A stretch of DNA of 64,000 nt from Cliona cf. orientalis (lineage: Eukaryota; Porifera; Demospongiae; Clionaida; Clionaidae), in assembly GCA_963930775.1 (NCBI GenBank), contig OZ005698.1, forward strand, positions 4,532,501 to 4,596,500, given 5' to 3'. The notes below the pieces were generated by a model, which saw only the letters and a program-made list of their open reading frames with translations, was not told the DNA's origin and did not search any database. Positions 41,201 to 60,924 of this stretch are shown in pieces. The number at the start of each line of letters is the position of its first letter. The stretch's first letter is position 1. Made by a program: the position numbers and the translations under genes.

Positions 41201-42667
41201 CATAATTACACTATAATTACCTCATAACCACAGAAAAGTAAATTGTTACTGGGGAGATAATAAGTCACCTGACCACCTTCCTCACTTTTTGTGGCTTATG
41301 TATGCAAGTCTCCATCTAATCGATCCAACATCTTACTTGATGGGCCTAGAAATTGCTACATCCCCACAGCATTCAAGATTTTGACCATTTTGGCATAAAA
41401 ATTTAATTTCCAAGTGTTAACACAAAACAAGACACTGACTTCGTACAATGTTGCTTTGCAGAACTGCAATCTGACTGGCTGTTTGAGAAAAGAATGCTGA
41501 GCTTGCAAGAACCAAGAAAACACTCAGCTGTCACCAAACCATTTGTTCGATGGCAGGAGCTTTGTTTAGGTAGCGGTGTGCATCACCTGGATTTTCTTTC
41601 TCGATTGAGTCTTATGATAGTTGGCTCACTCCTTTCACTAAGCTCATCATATTTCGATGTCCACTAGCTACCTCTGGGCCCTATAGTCCACTAGCTGGTT
41701 ATCTTAACATGTGAAAACTGCTTTGTTTTATTGGGTTCTTAAATTTAATGAAATAAAAATACCGTAGCTTCACCAAAGGGGGCCTATGGGCGGTGCACCT
41801 TACATTGGGCCAAGATTGGGGGATGGGCTGATATTCGAGGTATCAGTATCGCGCTTATACGCGAAAGAGTGCCCAGGTAAGTTACCCACATTATCTTCAT
41901 AATTTGAATAGTAGCAGCGGCTACTATTGATTTCAGCCTCATTCAAACATGGTTAACAATCCAGAGCAAGGGCGGCCGTGATACTTCACTGTGTCGTTGA
42001 GTGCAGCCGTATTAAGTGGGCGTGGCTACATTCTCTAGCCGTGTATGATCGTTTATTTGCGTTTAACATGGCATAAAGCTAGTTAGGCTTAATTTATGCT
42101 GTTTAGCACATTACTTATCGATCTTAAATAGACTATTCGAAGTTCAGTCCTCATAAACCAGCCATTTGAGCTGCATGCGTTTTCATGGGCCCATATTTGA
42201 GTAAACACTAGACCTTAGCAGGAAATTGAACCCAAAGTGGGGGGTGGGCCGACATTCTGTGGTGGGCCCTCCTTTGTGAGGGTACAGTAATTGTCGTTCA
42301 TAAATTTCCTTTCAGGTAAAACTCAGTCTTATAAGGATACTTACTCTTCCTAAACCTAAGCCAAGGCATACAATGTCATGCATCTTAATTTTTATCTTAA
42401 CAGAGCTGAGTCAGATAGGGCTAGCATGGCTAAAGATCTATATGAAAGAGATCACCAACTGAAGCAGTTCATACTTGCAGTGACAAAATTTGCAGAAACC
42501 CTTAAGGTGTGGCTTATTGTTACTTGTTGCTGCTCTTTTGTACAAATTATATTATCGTTAATCATTCATAGCACCATCAAAGGGGAGTAAGGAAACAAGT
42601 GGAAAGCCTGGTGGGAACATATCAGGAATTAAAACTACCAGGAGTGGATCCATCTTATCTCACCTGA
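5018..42667 (+). CDS. NDC80: NDC80/HEC1 kinetochore protein gene (15 visible exons, 5' end outside window)
   Basis: NDC80 is a subunit of the four-protein NDC80 complex. It binds microtubules through an N-terminal calponin-homology (CH) domain and joins NUF2 through a long coiled coil. Visible exons are 5018-5103, 5170-5263, 10915-10949, 11094-11196, 11257-11283, 11350-11417, 11479-11522, 12635-12680, 31485-31675, 31729-31900, 35137-35226, 35281-35373, 35430-35557, 42404-42506 and 42572-42667 (about 458 codons; human NDC80 is 642 aa). All have AG/GT borders, and phases agree at every junction except 5263/10915, where a short exon is missing. The CH part carries family words such as DEVPKVLKMLG, GYPFTISK and VGSPHSWPILLGALTWLIE. 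The rest is Glu/Gln/Lys-rich coiled coil ending in VDPSYLT and a TGA stop. The exon at 12635 and the choice of AG at 31484 are the weakest joins. Most upstream CH-domain exons must lie before position 1. Confidence 0.85.
5264..6634. other. NDC80 intron: palindromic repeat cluster, then a dispersed repeat
   Basis: 5330-5600 holds several palindromes built from GGGATTTAGC(A/G)TACCCC, shared with 10424-10843. 5970-6110 is an inverted match to 23030-23150 (GTCAAGAAGCTTAGAATCGG). The rest shows nothing I can name. The missing NDC80 exon should lie here or further toward 10915. Confidence 0.5.
6635..7180. mobile_element. TA-flanked MITE (AAGTCTGG(T) ... AATAAGCGCA type)
   Basis: Left CTGTAAAGTCTGGTTAATAA, right inverse of CCGTAAAGTCTGGTGAATAA, TA at 6635-6636 and 7179-7180. 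Many internal TTAAGCGCATGCGC blocks. A diverged relative may span 39440-39850. Confidence 0.75.
7275..7833. mobile_element. TA-flanked MITE (CTCGTGAAAGAGGGCCC type), copy 1
   Basis: Ends CTGTACCCTCGTGAAAGAGG and, inverted, CCGTACCCTCGCGAAAGAGG, TA on both sides. Close relative of 41760-42289 over the whole length. Confidence 0.8.
7907..8489. repeat. Inverted-repeat element with about 25-bp ends
   Basis: Left GGTTACGGGTGACAGTTTG and right CAAACTGTCACCCGTTACC are exact inverses. Sequence between has no coding frame. No target duplication recognised. Confidence 0.5.
8571..9230 (-). pseudogene. Tyrosine-recombinase N-terminal (SAM-like) domain fragment
   Basis: Minus frame open from about 9228 to 8571. 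The upstream part is Pro/Ala-rich (ADPLKDTPIFNPGSGTSLGL then LLAAAAATM). The recognisable part has LAPSTQKTYQAAMKQFHSFC, PFPLTEQLFCTFAA and VRNMQISLGLPDP, the same core-binding domain as in the retrotransposon at 49645-49400. The catalytic half (R, HxxR, Y) is absent; the frame ends soon after SLGLPDPRDQRG. A good acceptor (CTTTCTTTTCAAAG, ending near 8980) lies inside the frame, so this may be part of a spliced gene instead of a dead fragment. Upstream, 9241-9718 is GC-rich with overlapping minus frames that I do not recognise. Confidence 0.6.
9241..9718 (-). other. GC-rich open stretch upstream of the recombinase fragment, unidentified
   Basis: Two minus-strand frames stay open here (ATG at 9718 reading MARTRAQGISRAHCGMASAA, and another reading MGWPVRLAPLSPGW). 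Neither resembles a family I know. The GC content and CpG density stand out from the flanks. It could be the 5' part of the same element as 8571-9230 or a first exon with promoter. No clear splice pair joins it to the fragment. Confidence 0.35.
9720..10423. other. NDC80 intron sequence without recognised feature
   Basis: Only a short GGAC microsatellite near 10375. No exon with matching phase and no repeat found. Confidence 0.45.
10424..10843. repeat. Foldback repeat cluster (TAGTGTAAGGGTAC)
   Basis: AAATAGTGTAAGGGTACAC at 10425 is inverted near 10765 (TACCCTTACACTATTTCC). Followed at 10800-10845 by a palindrome GGATTTAGCGTACCCCTACG / CGCTAAATCC. Same family as 5330-5600. Ends 70 bp before an NDC80 exon. 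Confidence 0.6.
10915..11522 (+). CDS. NDC80: NDC80 exons: hinge after the CH domain and start of coiled coil
   Basis: Five small exons: 10915-10949 (35 nt), 11094-11196 (103), 11257-11283 (27), 11350-11417 (68) and 11479-11522 (44). Phases run 1/0, 0/1, 1/1, 1/0 and 0/2 without a break. The peptide EEGFGDEDERMVIEFRVEEI then YETYMASGEES aligns with the human GEE...[20 protein letters not shown] segment that links the CH domain to the coiled coil. After this comes a Gln/Glu-rich helix. The 27-nt exon codes about nine residues and is a true micro-exon if the gene model is right. Entry phase 1 at 10915 does not match exit phase 0 at 5263, so one exon of about 20 codons is missing between them. 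Confidence 0.85.
11523..12634. other. NDC80 intron with a poly-C tract
   Basis: A homopolymer of about 17 C lies near 11770-11786. Nothing else recognised. Confidence 0.5.
12635..12680 (+). CDS. NDC80: NDC80 small coiled-coil exon (probable)
   Basis: 46-nt open stretch after a good acceptor (CTGTCTCTGGCAG) and before a consensus donor GTAAGT. Entry phase 2 fits the exit of the exon at 11522, and exit phase 0 fits the exon at 31485. It codes EQVRNMVSLYSLLCN, a hydrophobic helix. The call rests on splice sites, phase and open frame only; a 46-nt match could arise by chance in a 20-kb gap. Confidence 0.55.
12840..13205. mobile_element. TA-flanked MITE (ATTTACTCGATCAGA type)
   Basis: Left CCGTATTTACTCGATCAGAT, right inverse CCATATTTGCTCAATCAGAC, TA on both sides. 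Internal repeats of TAGTCGCTG / AATAGTAGCTGC. Confidence 0.75.
13206..13989. other. NDC80 intron sequence without recognised feature
   Basis: AT-rich, no frame or repeat of note. Confidence 0.45.
13990..14800 (-). pseudogene. hAT transposase relic (ZMYM1/DUF4371 type)
   Basis: Degraded minus-strand transposase. From upstream: FEHGKRQDKLA then stop; VKPLCRTKWVEWHDALEIFM and DLYPVIVQDLYDI; NRQTVNDANGLL; stops and frame changes; then a 71-codon open piece with IPFLDHLIKKLEDFYLSN and SVKELASLYEADLPDPLSL. The phrase LCRTRWVERHDA and the ELASLYEADLP box are typical of ZMYM-like hAT transposases. At least six stops or shifts show an old, dead copy. Lies in the 19-kb NDC80 intron. Confidence 0.75.
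14945..15375 (-). repeat. Composite repeat copy C5 (inverted, partial)
   Basis: Reverse complement of the 28365-28760 and 62738-63090 copies, from GGTAGACT/AGTCTACC through ACATTACT-AATACCC and the GAAAGAAAG tract to GGCATTATCTCGACAGTTAC. Abuts the hAT relic. Confidence 0.75.
15376..17299. other. NDC80 intron; no gene, one hAT-like element end
   Basis: Opposed open frames at 15668-16117 lack any known motif and look like chance. AGGGGCGGATCCAGG at 17092 resembles the left end of non-autonomous hAT elements, but no matching right end was seen. Confidence 0.45.
17300..17661. mobile_element. TA-flanked MITE with CGATTACGCCCC ends (probable)
   Basis: Left CCGTACAATCCCACGATTAC, right inverse CCAAACATATACCTGCGATT, TA on both sides; GGGGCGTAATCG is inverted near the two ends. 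Internal GGGGGCTTATATGC blocks also inverted. End similarity is imperfect. Confidence 0.5.
17666..18223. mobile_element. 558-bp foldback element with perfect 9-bp target duplication (MULE-like)
   Basis: Arms of about 115 bp (TAGCCTCGTCCCCAGGCGCC ... GGTTCCACCTGACGTCA) and a second inverted pair inside (GTTACAATCAGCTATGAATC with its inverse near 18040), so nearly the whole element can fold on itself. TGGTAATCA lies at 17657-17665 and again at 18224-18232. No transposase. Confidence 0.85.
18224..19473. other. NDC80 intron sequence without recognised feature
   Basis: A 105-codon plus frame at 18805-19122 shows no known motif. No exon fits by phase and peptide. Confidence 0.45.
19474..20019. mobile_element. 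MITE with CTAATATAGGCACC ends, copy 1
   Basis: Left CTGTATATTTCTAATATAGG, right inverse CACCTATATTAGAAGG. Internal CCTAATTTAGGCGCCCTTTG blocks. Matches 43819-44355. Confidence 0.65.
20525..20810 (+). repeat. Dispersed repeat family E, copy 1
   Basis: GTAGAGTATCT(T/G)ATG, ATCCAG(C/T)GAATACC and GTTATGA(A/G)GTA blocks shared with 53655-53965 (same strand) and 40960-41265 (inverted). Confidence 0.7.
21213..21397. mobile_element. 185-bp TA-flanked MITE (AATTTGTGTTAAATTTG type)
   Basis: Left CAGTAATTTGTGTTAAATTT, right inverse CTGTAATTCGCGAAATTTTT, TA on both sides; GTTTGCA inverted inside. Confidence 0.55.
21398..23029. other. NDC80 intron; fragments only
   Basis: 21935-21990 is a short piece of the composite repeat (AGAGTCGGTAGACCTATAGG). 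CCGTATGGAGGATAATTTTC near 22970 and TCCGCATACGGTA near 22905 look like solo MITE ends. No exon recognised. Confidence 0.45.
23030..24070 (+). repeat. Duplicated segment F, copy 1
   Basis: Diverged match to 46370-47115: CAGGCTAG(T/C)GGTAGCATGACT-like start, TAGCTTCTTTTCAACTC, GTGCGGAGTTCGAT, GAGCCGTTGAA and GGGTTTTGTGCTCGAGAGAG. Carries the MITE 23195-23418, which is absent from the other copy. Confidence 0.65.
23195..23418. mobile_element. 224-bp TA-flanked MITE (TTTCTTCTAAAAATTCGGC type)
   Basis: Left CCGTATTTCTTCTAAAAATT, right exact inverse AATTTTTAGAAGAAATACGG, TA at both ends. Confidence 0.85.
24255..24635. repeat. Foldback family with 120-bp arms, copy (interrupted loop)
   Basis: Left arm AAAGGATGAAGTAGGGATGG ... 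CCAATGCTTACTTTTC and right arm AAGCAAGTATAGGGATGTAC ... TTCATTGCTTTTTATACTT are inverse to each other. Loop has a G16-like tract near 24435. Confidence 0.8.
24835..25395 (-). repeat. Composite repeat copy C6 (inverted, diverged)
   Basis: Ends at GGGCCATCCCTACTTATAGA/GTCTACC and runs through GAAAGAAAG, CATGGTAAC and GGCGTATCAGACAC in the inverse order of copies C1-C3. Confidence 0.65.
25515..27250. repeat. 1.7-kb inverted repeat, arms about 440 bp
   Basis: Left arm 25515-25970 (GTTGCAGATCCAGGAAGTGC ... CCTAGGATGGATTCCCATGA ...) is the inverse of 26815-27250 with scattered mismatches. Loop of about 850 bp. No target duplication or transposase recognised. Lies in the 19-kb NDC80 intron. Confidence 0.8.
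26026..26217 (+). other. Open stretch in the loop of the inverted repeat, unidentified
   Basis: 62 codons open to a TAG (VVKAFTTSVLCHHHTLTTT ... SSLSTSEDRFKTKAKSEES), polar and without an initiating Met until the EMDRV segment. An acceptor-like TTTGCAG lies just inside. I cannot assign it; it may be a cargo exon or chance. Confidence 0.25.
27341..27796. mobile_element. TA-flanked MITE (TAGCGGGAAATTTTCG type)
   Basis: Left CCGTATAGCGGGAAATTTTC, right inverse CCGTATAGCGAGAAATTTTC, TA on both sides; GGTGCTAATTT inverted further in. Confidence 0.8.
27797..28364. other. NDC80 intron sequence without recognised feature
   Basis: No frame or repeat that I can name. Confidence 0.45.
28365..29060 (+). 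repeat. Composite repeat copy C4 (diverged)
   Basis: Starts AGAGTCGGTAGACTCTATAA, contains (CTTT)n near 28580 and the GTGTTGCCATGGTGAAGTCA block; the 3' part is diverged relative to C1-C3. Confidence 0.7.
29476..29866. repeat. Foldback family with about 125-bp arms, best copy
   Basis: Left arm AATTGAAGGATGAAGTAGGG ... CATCCCTACGCTTGCTTTTC, right arm its inverse (AAGCAAGCATAGGGATGTGT ... TTTTATACTTG). Other copies: 4003-4270, 24255-24635, 46440-46550, 60925-61285, 63845-64000. Confidence 0.85.
30011..31351. mobile_element. Outer foldback element, 7-bp target duplication
   Basis: Begins CAGAGTGCATAATAATTATA and ends TATGCGCTCCTG. ATGTTAC lies at 30004-30010 and again at 31352-31358. Outer arms of about 110 bp (GAAGAGGAGGAGGGAAAGGG ... 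CACCCACGC) are inverse to 31240-31351. The related element 30177-30900 is inserted inside it. Confidence 0.8.
30177..30900. mobile_element. Inner foldback element, 7-bp target duplication, about 330-bp arms
   Basis: CAGGAGCGCATAATGAGAAG at the left, exact inverse CTTCTCATTATGCGCTCCTG at the right. TAATGGA at 30170-30176 and 30901-30907. Arms of about 330 bp with a spacer of about 70 bp make a near-complete hairpin. No transposase. Confidence 0.85.
31485..31900 (+). CDS. NDC80: NDC80 coiled-coil exons (central)
   Basis: Two exons, 31485-31675 (191 nt) and 31729-31900 (172 nt), separated by a 53-nt intron (GTGTTG ... TTCCGCAG). The first is a heptad-rich helix (IEALKRKISDLEEQIRIQ ...). The second reads VDGQCRHVNDKLRRLAAMFP and VYVLQTLVECAKKLK, and probably corresponds to the loop region that breaks the coiled coil in NDC80 orthologues. 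The acceptor before 31485 (GTGAAGAG) has a poor pyrimidine tract, so the exact 5' edge could be off by two bases. Exit phases are 2 and 0. Confidence 0.8.
31901..32989. other. NDC80 intron sequence without recognised feature
   Basis: Contains a duplicated TGTGTGCATGAGCAGAAAG (32250 and 32400), otherwise nothing I can name. Confidence 0.45.
32990..33419. mobile_element. TA-flanked MITE (CATATTTTCTCGC type)
   Basis: Left CCCATATTTTCTCGC, right inverse CTGTATTTTCTCGTTATTAG, TA on both sides. Internal GCGCCTAATA/ GCGCTTAATAG blocks. Confidence 0.65.
33642..33963. mobile_element. 322-bp MITE with CATAGGCGTAGGAA ends, 5-bp target duplication
   Basis: CATAGGCGTAGGAA at the left and TTCCTACGCCTATG at the right; AATGC on both sides (33637-33641, 33964-33968). 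A G12 tract follows the left end. An 88-codon frame within it is not recognisable. Confidence 0.75.
34215..34987. mobile_element. 773-bp inverted-repeat element, 7-bp target duplication
   Basis: Left CAGGGACTATACATTATCTT, right inverse CAGGGACTATATATAATGTT, followed by the shared TTCAGATGGACT. CTACCAT at 34208-34214 and 34988-34994. CATCCTCGTTACG is inverted further inside. No transposase. Confidence 0.85.
35137..35557 (+). CDS. NDC80: NDC80 coiled-coil exons (C-terminal half)
   Basis: Three exons: 35137-35226, 35281-35373 and 35430-35557. Acceptors are CTCCTTGTAG, CTCATTTTAG and CCTGATTTTAG; donors are GTAAGT, GTTCAT and GTAAGT. The peptides (QEVATLYERVAAASSESEN, LYNEQVRKQFEIDNLQHTL, RLEDNMKLQQTEKHAMEKR) are highly charged coiled coil with little sequence conservation, as usual for this part of the family. 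All join in phase (0, 0, then exit phase 2). Confidence 0.8.
35833..36034. mobile_element. MITE with AATATTGGCGG ... AAATTTGG(C/T)G ends
   Basis: Right end inverse CCGTATAGCCGGAAATATTG with TA; left end diverged. Internal AAATTTGGCG blocks as in 4332-4554. Confidence 0.55.
36356..36553. mobile_element. MITE fragment (TAGTGGGAAACTTTTGAGG end)
   Basis: Right end inverse CCGTATAGTGGGAAACTTTT with TA at 36552; left end is only weakly similar (GAAGGAGAAAACTT). Confidence 0.45.
36742..37333. mobile_element. 592-bp TA-flanked MITE (TATAGCTCCAAATTTTCGTGG type), copy 1
   Basis: Left CAGTATAGCTCCAAATTTTC, right inverse CCGTATAGCTCCAAATTTTC, TA at both ends. Shares its interior with 44560-45232. The frames inside it are not genes. 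Confidence 0.85.
37334..39439. other. NDC80 intron; possible pogo-like element end
   Basis: CAGTGAAACCCCTCTAATCC at 38097 looks like a pogo/Tigger terminus, but no inverted partner was found. No exon or other repeat recognised. Confidence 0.4.
39440..39860. repeat. Diverged relative of the AATAAGCGCA MITE
   Basis: ATTATTAAGCGCACC at the left and several TTAAGCGCATGCGC blocks as in 6635-7180; ends not clear. Confidence 0.4.
40195..40330 (+). pseudogene. pogo/Tigger transposase relic
   Basis: Short plus-strand remnant reading YDYPKELIGYMDETPMYFDI, which matches the (N)MDETPxYFDM core of pogo/Tigger DDE transposases (first catalytic Asp). Flanking frames (39870-40190) carry fragments compatible with the same protein but are shifted and stop-rich. 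Old and non-functional. Confidence 0.55.
40960..41265 (-). repeat. Dispersed repeat family E, copy 2 (inverted)
   Basis: Reverse complement of 53655-53965: TAGATTACACCATAGGTTTC, AGATACTCTACATATTTAC and AAGTAAATTGTTACTGGGG. Confidence 0.75.
41760..42289. mobile_element. TA-flanked MITE (AGGGGGCC type), copy 2
   Basis: Close relative of 7275-7833 (GGCGGTGCACCTTACATTGG, GAAATTGAACCCAAAGTGGG). TA at 41760-41761 and 42288-42289. Ends just upstream of the NDC80 exon at 42404. Confidence 0.8.
42404..42667 (+). CDS. NDC80: NDC80 last two exons and stop codon
   Basis: Exon 42404-42506 (103 nt, after ATCTTAACAG, entry phase 2) reads AESDRASMAKDLYERDHQL then VTKFAETLK. The terminal exon 42572-42667 (96 nt) ends VGTYQELKLPGVDPSYLT and TGA. 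The 53-kDa tail corresponds to the region that forms the SPC24/SPC25 tetramer junction in other species; the assignment comes from position in the gene, not from strong residue identity. A TA-flanked MITE ends at 42289, only 115 bp before the first of these exons. Confidence 0.8.
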
Positions 42668-43380
42668 CTATCTCCGTTTGCATACCTGCATACATGTAGG
42701 TATTGTAACAACTGCTATGACTGATAATAATATTATCATGCTGTTTCTTAATTAAGTTAGCCACTTATATCCATGTTATTTTAACCAAACACTAGTAGGT
42801 TCATCGGTGGACTGTATGATATGTGACAAATTTGTGAATAAGCAAATCTATTGTTCCCCACAACAGAAGATATTGCATAAGCTACTTGACTAAATTCCTT
42901 CTTTTTGTCTATCCTAACATTACATTTTCTCCTGACATGAAGCACAAAGAGATTGTCCGGAAGTACTCCATACTGTGAGCCTGTACGCCTGTATGTCAGC
43001 CGTTTGCAAAGCTGGAAATCTGAAGAGTGAGAGCTATCTAGAGTATCTATCCCGTGTGCATTGCATCTGCGTCAATCTAGTATTATTTGCACAGAGATGA
43101 GTGCACCCAGTATGTTCCTTTGGCCTGTTGTGATCATGCACAGGCTTGGTTACGGTGGCCAGCCAAAATACTATATGTGATGCCCATGGGCTGTGCCAAT
43201 CGTTTGAAAATAATATTATAGGTCTGATACTTACATCTGAAATTATGTATTGTACAGAAACTATCATGTTTCTCATACTATCCCTGGCTGTACCTGGCTC
43301 ATTCCTTTATTTGTATGGTTTTTGCCCATTTCAGAATATACAAACATCATGTGAAAGTCACAATCATGAGTAATGTCAGT
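42668..43380. other. Space between the converging NDC80 and AKR7 stop codons
   Basis: Expected to hold both 3' UTRs. No repeat or further gene seen. AATAAT/AATAAG hexamer-like words occur, but I could not fix a polyadenylation site. Confidence 0.5.
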
Positions 43381-57479
<14,099 letters not shown>

Positions 57480-57764
57480 CTGTGAAAGCATAAAGGTTCA
57501 AGTTTGTGGTCTATCACAGAGTCGGTAGACTCTATAAGTAGGAATGGCCCGGATATGCCATGTGTAATACATTACAAATACCTAAATATCTCAAAACAGG
57601 TAATTTTGTGAAATTTCTAAGTGTGAAAATCAGAATCTCCAGCAAATTGTGCATCTAACAAGACCAAGGTCATTCATCAAAACAATTGTACACGTCAGAA
57701 CCAGATGTTCAAAAAATAGACCATTTGTCAATCTTTCTTTCTTTCTTTCTTTCAAGGAGACCAG

Positions 57765-60150
57765 AACACTAAGCAGAAAAAAAAAATTGTCCAAAACCAC
57801 CACATAGTTGAGCTGGATGCTTAGTAGAGCCATACAATGCAAGCAGGCATCCTATAAGCCAATTTTGACCAGAGTAGGTAAAGGTCGTCACGTTTGTGTG
57901 CGCGTGCCTAACGGGTATTCCCCGTTTTTCACGTAGCGCGTGGGTGGAAAACATTGCAAATGTATGGCTTCCCTATACAAACATATGGGAAAACTTCAAA
58001 GGGCCGTAACTTCAATTCAAAGGCGTGAATCAAAATTCTTTCAGGTCAAATCCCTAGTTTCGACCCATTCTGCGTGCCCATGATTGTAAAAATTATGTCC
58101 CCAAGTACTCCCAGCCCCCCCATGAATTAAATTATTTATTTAATTATTTAAATCTTTTTTTTTCAAGGAGACCACACACTAAGCAGAAAAAAAATTGTCC
58201 CGAAACCACCATATAGTTGAGATGGATGCTTAGTAGAGCCATACAATGCAAGCAGGCAGCCTGTACTCCAATTTTGACCAAATCGGGTGAAGGTCGTCAC
58301 ATTTATGTGCGCACGTGGCCCCGCACGTGACGTAGCGCGTGGGCGGAAAACATTGCAAATGCATGGCTTCCGATACAAACATATGGGGAAACTTCAAAGG
58401 GCCGTAACTTTAATTCTAAGGCATGAATCAAAAATCTGTCCAGTCAAATCTCTAGTTTCAACCCATTCTGCGTGCCCATGTAAAAATTGTCCCCCCAAGT
58501 ACTCCCAAACCCCCCATGAATTAGATTATTTACTTAAATTAGCTTTTTTCAAGCTAGTGTGCACACTAAGCAGAAAATTAAAAATTGTCCAGAAAACCAC
58601 ATAATACACCTAGGATGCATAGTAGAGCCATACAAAGCAAGTAAACAACCTAGGATGCACAGTAGAGCCATACAAAGCAAGCAAACAACCTATACTCCAA
58701 TTTTGAGAATTTTTCTAAATAACGCACACCACGGGTATTCCCCATCTTTCACGTAGCGCGTGGGCGAAAAACATTGCAAACACATGGCTTCCCTATACAA
58801 ACATATGGGAAAACTTTAAAGGGCCGTATAACTTTAATTCTAAGGCGTGAATCAAAATTCTACACCATCAAATTTCGTGTTTGACCCATTCTGCGTGCCC
58901 ATGTAAAAATTATGTCCCCAACTACTCCCAGTTCCCCCATGAATTTTTTTTTTCTACTTAGTGTGTAACAAGCTAGCGTGTATACTAAGCAGAAAAAATT
59001 GTCCAGAAAACCACATAATACACCTAGGATGCACAGTAGAGCTATACAAAGCTAGTAAACAACCTAGGATGCACAGTAGAGCCATACAAAGCAAGCAAAC
59101 AACCTATACTCCAATTTTGAGAAATTTTCTAAATAACGCACACCACGGGTATTCCCCGTTTTCACGTAGCGCATGGGCGGAAAACATTGCAAACGCATGG
59201 CTTCCCTATACAAACATATGGGAAAACTTTAAAGGGCCGTAACTTTAATTCTAATTAAGGCATGAATCAAAATCCCCCAGGGTCAAATCTCTAGTTTCGA
59301 GCCATTCTGCGTGCCCATGTAAAATTATCTCCCCAAGTGCTCCCAAACCCCCCGTGAATTTTTATTATTTTTTTTCTACTTAGTGTTAGTGTGTAACAAG
59401 CTAGCGTGCACACTAAGCAGAAAAAAATATTGTCCAGAAAACCACATAATACACCTAGGATCTACCTGCCATGTGCTAGACTGAACAGGGAAATCCCCCC
59501 GAGTGCGAGCTCGCCAAAGAAAGCGAACTGAGAAAATCGCCTTATCTCATCGATGGTCCACTATCTCTTCTATACGCTAGGTTCGAATTCTGGGCCCCAA
59601 CAAGCTTTCATGCGTGCTAAACATTTTGAAACAGTCTTAACCGCATTTTCGTCATATTTTACGTCACAATTACCTCATCGGTCGGCCGAATAGTTTTTTC
59701 TAATTGGGACTCTGGACGTAACTACTTAGTGTGTAACCAGCTAGCATGCACACTAAGCAGAAAAAAATCGTCCAGAAAACCAAATACACCTAGGATGCAC
59801 AGTAGAGCCATACAAAGCAAGTAAACAACCTAGGATGCACAGTAGAGCCATACAAAGCAACCTATACTCCAACTTTGAAAATTTCTCTAAATAACGCACA
59901 CCATGGGTATTCCCCGTTTTTGACGTAGCGCGTGGGCGGAAAACATTGTAAACGCATGGCTTCCCTATACAAACATATGGGAGAACTTTAAAGGGCCGTA
60001 ACTTTAATTCTAAGGCGTGAATCAAGGTCAAATCTCTAGTTTCGACCAATTCTGCGTGCCCATGTAAAAATTACGTTCCCAAGTGCTCCCAATCCCTCCA
60101 TGAATTAAAAGTTCCTTTTTTTTCTACTTAGTGTGTAATTTCTACTTAGT
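57765..60150. repeat. Tandem array of about 400-bp units
   Basis: Six unit starts at CACTAAGCAGAAAA (about 57766, 58169, 58563, 58984, 59411, 59752), spacing 341-427 bp. Each unit has ATGGCTTCCCTATACAAACA, AAGGGCCGTAACTTTAATTC and TCTGCGTGCCCATG. Some units hold a doubled subrepeat AGGATGCACAGTAGAGCCAT. Unit 5 is cut by unrelated sequence at 59463-59735. Confidence 0.88.
59463..59735. other. Unrelated sequence inside tandem unit 5
   Basis: About 270 bp without similarity to the array. Contains CTAGGTTCGAATTCTGGGCC near 59577, which resembles a tRNA B box (GGTTCGAATCC), so it may be a SINE-like piece; no A box or full tRNA fold was seen. Confidence 0.4.
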
Positions 60151-60924
60151 GTGTAATTAGTGTTTAACTTTCTTTCTTTTTCATTACCAGGGCTAACTCA
60201 AGACTGCCTTGACCTCTCATCTTAGTTTGAGTATAAATCCAGTTCCTATTGTAGCGCGCAGGTCCATGGCACGTTATTTTTGCGTTATCTCGATAGTTAC
60301 ATAATGGTGGGTGTGTACAGCGCGTTATCGAATGGGTATGTCTGATACGCCATTTTATGATATAATGCGCATGCTCAGAATATGTTGCCATGGTGAAGTC
60401 ATGTGACAGTGCCTGGCCCTAGGCGCCTAGCTCAGATGCACGATGGATGATTACTAGCTCGAATGCTCGTACATCGCTAGCGCGTGCAACTGTTTGCTGG
60501 ACCGATCATGGATATGAAGGTTCAAGGCTCGAGGAGCGGTAAGGCGCTAGGCATAGCCGAGCTACTCACTAGCGCTTGCAGCGCTATAGTGCTATGCTGG
60601 ATCGATCATAGATGTCATACCATCATACGAAGGCGCAAGGCTCGAGCAGCGGTATTAAACGTACATAATATCATAAAAATATGCCGGGTACGTAGCTAGC
60701 TGCTGCCAACAGTAAAATTTAGAACTTGGTTTTCTCCCTAAGCGGAAAAGTATCATCACTACTTGGGCCGCCTAAAGCAGCCTTCTTTGTCATCCCGTTC
60801 ATCCGATCAGAATGCAAGTTAATGAGGGGCGTGGCAAAGAATTTTGCGTACCTCCCATCTTCCACTTAATCAGAAGTTGTGAGCAAACCATGTAAGATGG
60901 CATTGATAAGTACAATAAAAAAGA

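Noticed and set aside
59570-59600. tRNA gene suggested by GGTTCGAATTC
   Set aside because: Only the T-arm-like box is seen; no D arm, anticodon arm or paired acceptor stem could be drawn.
57720-60180. CRISPR-like regular repeats
   Set aside because: Unit of about 400 bp with subrepeats and no short unique spacers; eukaryotic tandem array.
57630-60391. Many open frames in the tandem array
   Set aside because: They repeat with the 400-bp unit and change between units; no protein-like conservation.
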